Shown here one piece after another: positions 6,888 through 12,202 of a DNA stretch of 13,163 bases; the first letter of the stretch is position 1; each line of letters opens with the position of its first letter. Source of the stretch: Candidatus Latescibacterota bacterium. Lineage in GTDB: Bacteria > Latescibacterota > UBA2968. The position numbers were made by a program, and so were the translations under genes. The notes beneath the pieces were generated by a model that worked only from the letters and a program-made list of their open reading frames with translations, was not told the origin of the DNA and made no database searches. The stretch lies in assembly GCA_018650745.1 (NCBI GenBank), contig JABIFK010000378.1, positions 1 to 13,163 of the forward strand, in the 5' to 3' direction.

Positions 6888-7688
6888 ATGTCCAATTTGG
6901 TCCAACGTGTTTTAGCTGCAGCATTATTTGGCCCGGCATTATTGGCCTTGTTTTGGTATGGGGGCATCCCTTTGGTGCTTGCCATTGGGCTCATTGTTGC
7001 GGTAGGTACCCGAGAATTCTGCCACATGCTGGGCGCCAAAAACCTGCACCCGTGGACATATGTCGCAATCATTGCCAGTCTGATTTGGTGTGGCCTTGCT
7101 TTTACATATGACCTGCAAGTCTGGGCCACCTTCTTCCTCCCTCTCTTTTTGATGCTGCTCATCATGGCACTCTTTCGGGGTGAAACGGGGTCGCGCTTGG
7201 CCAACATGGGCGGCACCCTACTTGCCATATTATATGTAGGTTTCTTAGGCAGTTTTGTCATTTTGGTTCGCAACGATCCCATGTCCAATAACCTTTTTAC
7301 GATGTTCATCTTAGCAGGCATTTGGGCATCTGATGTGGCCGCATATTTCTCGGGTCGCACGTTTGGGCGTTGGCATCCATTTCCCACGCTCAGCCCAGGC
7401 AAAACAGAGGCCGGATTCATCGGAGGCACCCTTGCGACAATCGCCACAATGGCATGGTGCACGCAAGCCTGGAACTTACTTCCATTAAACCAAGGCCTCA
7501 TACTCGGTCTCATCATTGGCATAGGCGCACCCATTGGCGATCTCATCGAATCAATGATCAAACGCGACATGGGTGTCAAAGACACCTCCGAGCTCATTCC
7601 TGGCCACGGCGGCATACTCGACCGATTTGACAGCGTCTTTTTTGTTTTTCCATTGGTATACATCTACTTACAAATCATAAACCCTTAA
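6888..7688 (+). CDS. cdsA: Phosphatidate cytidylyltransferase (CDP-diacylglycerol synthase)
   Basis: 266 residues, a multispanning inner-membrane enzyme with roughly eight hydrophobic segments. It makes CDP-diacylglycerol from phosphatidic acid and CTP, the branch point for phosphatidylglycerol, cardiolipin and phosphatidylethanolamine. The C-terminal family signature is complete: SMIKRDMGVKDT then IPGHGGILDRFDS, preceded by the GAPIGDLIES helix. An Asp in GIWASDVAAYFSGRTFG (mid-protein) is the other conserved stretch. GGGAGG four bases before ATG 6888 supports this start over the in-frame TTG at 6873. It lies between uppS and dxr, a widespread order. An intrinsic terminator just upstream suggests reduced or regulated read-through from uppS. 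Confidence 0.96.
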   Translation: MSNLVQRVLAAALFGPALLALFWYGGIPLVLAIGLIVAVGTREFCHMLGAKNLHPWTYVAIIASLIWCGLAFTYDLQVWATFFLPLFLMLLIMALFRGETGSRLANMGGTLLAILYVGFLGSFVILVRNDPMSNNLFTMFILAGIWASDVAAYFSGRTFGRWHPFPTLSPGKTEAGFIGGTLATIATMAWCTQAWNLLPLNQGLILGLIIGIGAPIGDLIESMIKRDMGVKDTSELIPGHGGILDRFDSVFFVFPLVYIYLQIINP

Positions 7689-7695
7689 AAAGTCT

Positions 7696-7805
7696 GTCAC
7701 AAGTCACAGGTCAGAAGGTCACAGGTCAGAATCGACAACCTGATGCAATTCTGTTTTTGATCTGAGATCTGAGACCTGAGACTTATTGCCCTGCGACCTG
7801 AATTC
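7696..7805. repeat. Intergenic imperfect inverted repeat (element A) abutting dxr
   Basis: Two copies of GTCACAGGTCAGAA (7703-7716 and 7718-7731) on the left face TCTGAGA-TCTGAGA-CCTGAGA (7761-7781) on the right. AAGTCACAGGTC on the left matches the reverse complement of GACCTGAGACTT (7773-7784) with one mismatch; CAGAAT (7727-7732) pairs with ATTCTG (7748-7753) near the apex. The element runs up to the dxr ATG and leaves no Shine-Dalgarno. It shares words with element B at 11308-11402. Confidence 0.6.
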
Positions 7806-8960
7806 ATGAAACGTGTCTCCCTCTTAGGATCAACCGGCTCTATTGGCACCAGCACCATTGATGTGCTCAATGCCTATCCAGACCGATTTGAACTCATCAG
7901 CTTAGCTGCCGGTCGCAACACCGACTTGCTCTTAAAGCAAGCCCAAAAACTACGCCCCAAACGCGTTTATACAGCCGAAAATATTGAGTATGTAACGAAT
8001 CAGCTCAAACCACTCGGCATCGATGTTGTGCATGGTGACAAAGGCCTTGAAGAACTCGCTGCCGATACCGACGTTGATTTGGTCATCAATGGTTTGGCGG
8101 CAGGTGTTGGATTGCGTCCCACGCTTGCCGCAGTGCAAAAAGGTACAGATGTGGCCATAGCCAACAAAGAAACCCTTGTTGTTGCGGGTCACCTCATTAC
8201 CGAATGGGCACAAAAAACCGGCTCAGCACTCCTCCCGCTCGACAGCGAAACCACGCCCCTGTGGCAAAGCCTTCAAGACACAGATCGAAACGACGTCAAA
8301 CGCATCTTATTGCCTGCATCAGGTGGCCCATTTTTTGATTGGACCAAAGAACAAATGGCCAGCATCACACGCCACCAGGCCCTAAATCACCCCACCTGGC
8401 AAATGGGCCCAAAAATCACCATCGACTCAGCCACATTGATGAACAAAGGGTTTGAAGTCATCGAAGCCCAATGGTTTCTCGATCTGCCCGTCTCCAAAGT
8501 CGATGTGATCATCCACCGACAATCGATCGTACACTGCCTCATTGAATATGTCGATTTGGGTCTCATGGCCCACTTAAGCACACCCGACATGCGCTTGCCC
8601 ATTCATCAGGCCCTTGTCCACCCCGAAAAACTACCCACCCAAATTGAACCCCTTGACTTAACCAAAGTCGGCACCCTTAGCTTTTTTGAACCCGATACCG
8701 ATCGTTTTCCATGCCTCCAACTGGCCTATGACACCGTAACGATGGGTGGAACAGCCCCAACGGCACTCAACGCAGCCAATGAAATTGCAGTCTATGCCTT
8801 TTTAGAGGGTCGCATTGGCTTTCTCGACATCCCAACCATCATACGCCAAACCCTTGAAGATCACAAGACCACCCCCGCAACAGAAATAGAATCTATTTTT
8901 GTCGCTGATCATTGGGCCAGAGAACACGCCCAAAGACTGGTTCAAAAACACCAACAGTAG
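7806..8960 (+). CDS. dxr: 1-deoxy-D-xylulose 5-phosphate reductoisomerase
   Basis: 384 residues, cytosolic NADPH- and metal-dependent enzyme making 2-C-methyl-D-erythritol 4-phosphate, the committed step of the MEP isoprenoid pathway. Seen: NADPH-binding LLGSTGSIGTS (6-16), IANKETLV (118-125), metal ligands in LDSE (145-148), the mobile substrate loop NHPTWQMG (194-201), DSATLMNKGFEVIEA (207-221) with the third acidic ligand Glu217, IIHRQS (235-240) and LNAANEIAV near the C-terminus. The normally conserved DSEH is DSET: Thr149 replaces a His implicated in substrate binding in the E. coli enzyme. IHPQS is IHRQS. The start is fixed by the standard MKRVSLLGSTG opening; no ribosome site is visible because a repeat runs up to the ATG. 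It provides the isoprenoid precursors used by the nearby uppS. Confidence 0.96.
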   Translation: MKRVSLLGSTGSIGTSTIDVLNAYPDRFELISLAAGRNTDLLLKQAQKLRPKRVYTAENIEYVTNQLKPLGIDVVHGDKGLEELAADTDVDLVINGLAAGVGLRPTLAAVQKGTDVAIANKETLVVAGHLITEWAQKTGSALLPLDSETTPLWQSLQDTDRNDVKRILLPASGGPFFDWTKEQMASITRHQALNHPTWQMGPKITIDSATLMNKGFEVIEAQWFLDLPVSKVDVIIHRQSIVHCLIEYVDLGLMAHLSTPDMRLPIHQALVHPEKLPTQIEPLDLTKVGTLSFFEPDTDRFPCLQLAYDTVTMGGTAPTALNAANEIAVYAFLEGRIGFLDIPTIIRQTLEDHKTTPATEIESIFVADHWAREHAQRLVQKHQQ

Positions 8961-8999
8961 TCAAAAACATCTAAATTGGTTATTTTAAAGGCACCAAAA

Positions 9000-9035
9000 C
9001 GCAAGACTTAGAAAATCTTAACGTCTTAGCGTCTT
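9000..9035. repeat. Intergenic inverted repeat (element C) between dxr and rseP
   Basis: CGCAAGACTTAGA on the left faces TCTTAACGTCTTAGCG on the right; CGC(T)AAGAC and TTA(A)GA pair with single-base gaps, and GTCTTA recurs at 9023-9028 and 9031-9036. It sits in the 75-base gap after dxr and ends at the first possible ATG of rseP. It has the look of elements A and B (short degenerate words, inverted halves) but different words. Confidence 0.5.
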
Positions 9036-10367
9036 ATGCTTTCCCCTAACGTCTCACTTTTCACCCACGAGGTTGTCTTGATCACATCCATACTCGCATT
9101 CATCTTTGTATTAGGTGTCTTGGTTTTTGTACACGAATTGGGGCACTTCCTTGTTGCCAAAAAAGCGGGCATGAAAGTAGAAGAATTTTCACTCGGATAT
9201 CCTCCCAAAGCCATTGGCATTAAGGTTGGTGAAACCGAATATTGCCTTTCATGGCTCCCATTGGGGGGCTATGTCAAGGTTGCAGGCATGGCTGACTTTG
9301 GGCACGAAGAAGCCAAAGGTGAGCCCTGGGAATTTCAATCCAAGCCCCGTTGGATGCAAATGTCGGTTATGATTGCAGGCCCTTTTATGAACTTTCTTTT
9401 GGGTTTTCTGCTCCTTTTTGGTGTGCGCCTGGCCGCTGGAGAATACGAATTTCTCAACGACACACGTATAGGCGAAGTTCAAGAAGCGTCTCCACTCCAC
9501 GATGCAGGCCTTTTGCCCAGTGATCGCATTTTGTCAGTAGGCAGCACACCCGTTGGTGACTGGGAAGAAATGACCGACGCATTTATAAACAACATGAAAA
9601 ATACGGTTTCCATTGCGGTAGAGCGCGGAGCAGATCAAGTGGTGCTCAATGTCGATTTGACAGGCCCCCCAGAAGGTTTGGGCATTGGGCCTTATATCAC
9701 CACAGAAGTAGGGTCCACAATGCCAGGGATGCCCGCCGAAGAAATTGGCCTACTGCCCGGAGACATCATTACCTCTGTTGCGGGGGTTCCCGTTACGATG
9801 TGGTGGGAAATGAGCCGTGAAATCTCAACACGCCCCGAAGAAACCATTGAAATTATTTGGATGCGTGAAAGAACACAAATGTCGGCATCCATCACACCAG
9901 CAGGACAAGAAGAAGGTGAAAAGAGCGTGGGCCGCATTGGTATCAATACAGCTTCCAAACGCACCCCCATTTCATTCAGCAAAGCATTTTTTCGAAGTGG
10001 TGATGAAACCATTCGCCTTTCAACGGCCATTTTTGGATTTGTAAAACGGCTCGTCACAGGCCAAGAATCCGGCAAACAACTCGCAGGTCCAGTGGGCATT
10101 TTTCAAATGGTCGGCCAAAGCGCTGAACGCGGTTTCTCGCAACTCATTTGGTTTATGGCCATGCTCAGCATCAATCTCGGGGTGCTCAACCTCTTGCCGA
10201 TTCCCATGCTCGATGGGGGCCACTTGCTCATCTTAAGCATTGAAGCCATTGCCCGACGTGACCTCTCCAGCCGCCACAAAGAAATCTTACAACAAGTCGG
10301 TTTTGTCTTCTTACTCTTTTTGATTATCTACGTCACCTTCAACGACATTAGCCGCCTCTTTGGGTAA
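9036..10367 (+). CDS. rseP: RseP-type site-2 intramembrane zinc metalloprotease
   Basis: 443 residues from ATG 9036. M50B family, an inner-membrane protease that cleaves anti-sigma factors and other single-span proteins after a first cut in the periplasm. Seen: a first membrane helix with the zinc motif HELGH (33-37), two tandem PDZ domains (about 140-200 around IGEVQEASPLHDAGLLPSD, and about 220-285 around MPAEEIGLLPGDII), then the membrane motif NLLPIPMLDGGH with the third ligand Asp393, and a final helix. The start is uncertain: ATG 9036 follows directly on a repeat and has no ribosome site, whereas in-frame TTG 9078 has GAGG five bases upstream and would put HELGH at residue 19, close to the 22 of E. 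coli RseP. Two small genes follow within 12 bases. Confidence 0.95.
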   Translation: MLSPNVSLFTHEVVLITSILAFIFVLGVLVFVHELGHFLVAKKAGMKVEEFSLGYPPKAIGIKVGETEYCLSWLPLGGYVKVAGMADFGHEEAKGEPWEFQSKPRWMQMSVMIAGPFMNFLLGFLLLFGVRLAAGEYEFLNDTRIGEVQEASPLHDAGLLPSDRILSVGSTPVGDWEEMTDAFINNMKNTVSIAVERGADQVVLNVDLTGPPEGLGIGPYITTEVGSTMPGMPAEEIGLLPGDIITSVAGVPVTMWWEMSREISTRPEETIEIIWMRERTQMSASITPAGQEEGEKSVGRIGINTASKRTPISFSKAFFRSGDETIRLSTAIFGFVKRLVTGQESGKQLAGPVGIFQMVGQSAERGFSQLIWFMAMLSINLGVLNLLPIPMLDGGHLLILSIEAIARRDLSSRHKEILQQVGFVFLLFLIIYVTFNDISRLFG

Positions 10368-10379
10368 ATTAGGTAGGCT

Positions 10380-10628
10380 ATGAATCTTACAAAACGTCGC
10401 GAAAACGAACGAAAATTTGGCAACTGGGAAGATTTACCAAATGACGGTAGAAGATATCACTACGATTTACCCGGTCGAAAAGGATGGTCTGCACGATATA
10501 TCAAAGAAGTTAATTCGCGGGAAGAAACAATTCTTTTTGCCCAAGAGATATATGACACAGATGGTCATTTGGTAGAGCGTCATCAAAAATTTCCAATTGA
10601 TACAGGCCATCAAAAAATAGAGAGTTAA
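10380..10628 (+). CDS. Small conserved-looking protein of unknown function (82 aa)
   Basis: 82 residues, charge-balanced, no signal peptide or membrane segment. It opens MNLTKRRENERKFGNWEDLP, then GRRYHYDLPGRKGWSARYIKEV, a YDTDGHLVERH turn and FPIDTGHQK, a pattern of alternating aromatic and charged residues suggesting a small beta-sheet protein. I do not recognise a named family. Its ATG is 12 bases after the rseP stop with AGG six bases upstream, and the next gene begins two bases past its stop, so rseP and both small genes look cotranscribed. The pair is visibly more AT-rich than its neighbours. I regard it as a real gene because of spacing, ribosome site and protein-like composition. Confidence 0.75.
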   Translation: MNLTKRRENERKFGNWEDLPNDGRRYHYDLPGRKGWSARYIKEVNSREETILFAQEIYDTDGHLVERHQKFPIDTGHQKIES

Positions 10629-10630
10629 AT

Positions 10631-10891
10631 ATGGTGATCACACGAGAAGTTTTGGCCCAAAAATTAAAAAATTATCTTTCAGGTGAAGAACAATTCGAAC
10701 AATTGATTTCTTGGTCTGAAGATATAATGATGGATGGAGAAATTGCCACACAAGATTTTGAGATTATTCGAGACATTATTGCTCGATTAGGCGTCTCAGA
10801 CGTCGCATCATTTGGGCTCTCTTGGGAAGAATTAAATGCCATGCTCAACAGATTAGGATATAAAACCAGATTGGAATTTGAGACCATATAA
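10631..10891 (+). CDS. Small acidic helical protein of unknown function (86 aa)
   Basis: 86 residues, about 16 acidic to 8 basic, predicted mostly helical: ITREVLAQKLKNYLSG, EEQFEQLISWSEDIMM, then FEIIRDIIARLGVSDV and SWEELNAMLNRLGYK. Amphipathic helices with the W at the end of one helix and a FGLSWEE turn suggest a compact helical bundle. I cannot assign a family or function. It starts two bases after the 82-residue gene and is probably translationally coupled to it. A strong terminator begins 25 bases after its stop, closing the uppS-to-here run. Two short adjacent genes, one neutral and one acidic, could be a partner pair (toxin-antitoxin-like or a small complex), but nothing in the sequence proves that. 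Confidence 0.75.
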   Translation: MVITREVLAQKLKNYLSGEEQFEQLISWSEDIMMDGEIATQDFEIIRDIIARLGVSDVASFGLSWEELNAMLNRLGYKTRLEFETI

Positions 10892-10916
10892 TAAATATGT
10901 AAACCAAGATATGAAC

Positions 10917-10951
10917 AAAAAAGCCGGACAGTTTTACTGTCCGGCTTTTTT
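10917..10951. terminator. Bidirectional terminator between convergent genes
   Basis: Perfect 15-bp inverted repeat AAAAAAGCCGGACAG / CTGTCCGGCTTTTTT (10917-10931, 10937-10951) with a TTTTA loop. It has a six-T run on each strand, so it can serve the plus-strand rseP/small-gene transcript and the minus-strand lipoprotein gene. The lipoprotein stop codon is in the loop and its last five codons form one arm. Confidence 0.95.
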
Positions 10952-11290
10952 GTGTTTCAGTGATTCAGGTTTCGCATCTTGAAATGCCTTCAGTGAAATC
11001 TCTGCCTTTTCCCCCAACCGTTCCTTGAGCAACATCACCACAGATTCCCACGTCTCTGGATGCGCTTTTCGATGGGCAATAAACTGAGCCACCTCGTCTC
11101 GCGTAACCCCATGTTTTTGAAACACAACATCCCGCGCCACCCCCAAACTGTCAGGGGAAACATCATCCGTTTGAAGTGCCAATACATCCACGCACAAAAC
11201 GACAAACTGTGCCTCGGTAAGGTCATCCTGTGGTCCCTTCTCCTGAGCGCACCCAACCATCAATCCAATTACAAAAATAAATATCCTCAC
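10934..11290 (-). CDS. Putative lipoprotein (118 aa)
   Basis: GTG start at 11290 with AGAGG six bases upstream. The N-terminus MRIFIFVIGLMVGC is a short lipoprotein signal with Cys14 after G; +2 is Ala, so in a diderm it would probably be sorted to the outer membrane. The mature part is about 105 residues, helical and charged: DLTEAQFVVLCVDVLAL, then ARDVVFQKHGVTRDEVAQFIAHR and a WESVVMLLKERL helix. The layout (lipobox, a helix starting near LTEAQF, then a xHGVTxxEFxxF segment) is reminiscent of the small DUF4296-type lipoproteins, but I hold that loosely. It is divergent from mraZ and convergent with the small-gene pair. Its 3' end lies inside the terminator stem. Confidence 0.75.
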   Translation of the reverse strand: MRIFIFVIGLMVGCAQEKGPQDDLTEAQFVVLCVDVLALQTDDVSPDSLGVARDVVFQKHGVTRDEVAQFIAHRKAHPETWESVVMLLKERLGEKAEISLKAFQDAKPESLKHKKAGQ

Positions 11291-11307
11291 ACGTCGCCTC
11301 TGTCATT

Positions 11308-11402
11308 CAGGTCACAAGTTGACAAGTCATAAGTCGCAGGTCAAAGTCTAAAACAGATCCACGCACTTAATATTGACCTGTAGCCTGCAACTTGTAGACC
11401 TG
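11308..11402. repeat. Long intergenic inverted repeat (element B)
   Basis: CAGGTCACAAGTTG (11308-11321) pairs with CAACTTGT-A-GACCTG (11388-11402), fourteen pairs with one bulge; inside it CAGGTCAA (11337-11344) pairs with TTGACCTG (11373-11380). The 95-base element lies between the divergent lipoprotein gene and mraZ. The words CAGGTCA, GTCACAAGT and AAGTC are shared with element A upstream of dxr, so the two look like members of one family. Confidence 0.7.
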
Positions 11403-11534
11403 CAACAATTCTATTTTCTCATTCAAAATACACCATCCGCCACCCATCGTCAACTGACACAAAAAATCACATATTTACCTATGTGCCCAAAAGAGCACTG
11501 CCCCTTGTTTTTTCTAAAGATAAGAGGAAAAAAC
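11403..11534. other. Gap upstream of the mraZ promoter, nothing recognisable
   Basis: The rest of the 364-base gap between the lipoprotein gene and mraZ before the promoter. AT-rich in part; I see no gene, strong hairpin or known motif here. Confidence 0.5.
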
Positions 11535-11563
11535 TTGACATTCATATCTCAAATAGCTAAGTT
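11535..11563 (+). promoter_or_regulatory. Promoter of mraZ
   Basis: TTGACA (11535-11540), 17-base spacer, TAAGTT (11558-11563). A start near 11570 falls inside the TGGGG repeats, and gives a leader of about 85 bases before the mraZ ATG. Confidence 0.7.
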
Positions 11564-11565
11564 TG

Positions 11566-11593
11566 TGGGGTGGAAAGTGGGGGGTTGTGGGGG
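11566..11593 (+). promoter_or_regulatory. MraZ operator (TGGGG direct repeats)
   Basis: TGGGG at 11566, 11578 and 11588, the last two 10 bases apart, directly downstream of the -10 box; the middle one is preceded by AAAG. MraZ is known to bind arrays of TGGGN repeats with 5-base spacers upstream of its own gene, so this is the expected autoregulatory site. The first interval is 12 rather than 10 bases, a departure from the E. coli pattern. Confidence 0.7.
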
Positions 11594-11654
11594 ATTGTGA
11601 ATACACCAACTAAAGAATTATTTAATAACGACTTACACTCACTCAGGCTCCCCA

Positions 11655-12104
11655 ATGTCCGAAGCGCGCCCACAATTTATCGGTGAATACGAAGACGTGC
11701 CCCTCGACCCAAAAGGGCGCTTCATTGTACCGGCTGCGTTTCGCAAGGCTTTGCCACAGGGCATAACTTCCCTTATTGTTGCCGAATGGTTTGAAGGGTG
11801 TTTGGCCGCATTTGACCCTGATGGATGGACGGCGCTCATCCAAGAGCTCCGGGGTTTAGATCGTTCACAACGTCAAACGAGACAATTGGTTAGACGCCTC
11901 GCTGGTCGAGCAGCGGAAGTTAAAATCGACCGGCAGGGGCGTATTTTAATCCCTAAAAAACTGCTCGACCTTGGTGAAATTTCCAATCATGCTACACTAT
12001 CGGGTGTCATTGACAAGATTGAAATTTGGAATCCAGACCGCTACAATCAGGCGCAAAACAGTGCAGATTTAGAATCAGTTGCAGAAGAGTTGGAATGGCT
12101 TTAG
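11655..12104 (+). CDS. mraZ: MraZ transcriptional regulator
   Basis: 149 residues, the usual size. Two swapped-hairpin AbrB-like DNA-binding domains are visible: FIGEYEDVPLDPKGRFIVPAAFR (start about 8, with DPKGR at 18-22) and IDRQGRILIPKKLL (91-104). MraZ forms a ring oligomer that binds its own promoter and represses the division/cell-wall cluster; the operator-like repeats upstream fit this. The start codon has only a weak AGG upstream; the family consensus start (few residues before FxGEYE) fits. It is followed after 98 bases by rsmH, the standard order. Confidence 0.96.
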   Translation: MSEARPQFIGEYEDVPLDPKGRFIVPAAFRKALPQGITSLIVAEWFEGCLAAFDPDGWTALIQELRGLDRSQRQTRQLVRRLAGRAAEVKIDRQGRILIPKKLLDLGEISNHATLSGVIDKIEIWNPDRYNQAQNSADLESVAEELEWL

Positions 12105-12112
12105 GCCGCCAA

Positions 12113-12168
12113 GGAATATTCCCTGCAATGGAATAAAAATTCCAAACACATATTCGAATATTTATTCC
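12113..12168. repeat. Cluster of GGAAT/ATTCC palindromes in the mraZ-rsmH gap
   Basis: GGAATATTCC (12113-12122), GGAAT-AAAA-ATTCC (12130-12143), ATATTCGAATAT (12150-12161), and an outer pairing of GGAATAAA (12130-12137) with TTTATTCC (12161-12168). Several mutually exclusive hairpins can form within 56 bases, in the leader of rsmH. Could be a protein site or RNA control element; function unknown. Confidence 0.6.
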
Positions 12169-12202
12169 AAAAAATCACAAACCCTTTTAAAGCAAAGCTT
12201 TT

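Noticed and set aside
6728..7663. 311-codon minus-strand frame opposite uppS/cdsA
   Set aside because: Antisense to two clear enzymes; Met/Pro/Ser-rich product with no recognisable domain.
7703..7781. CRISPR array
   Set aside because: Units are 7-15 bases with no unique spacers, and there are no cas genes.
11373..11600. 75-codon plus-strand ORF upstream of mraZ
   Set aside because: Begins inside inverted repeat B, has no ribosome site, and covers the mraZ promoter and operator.
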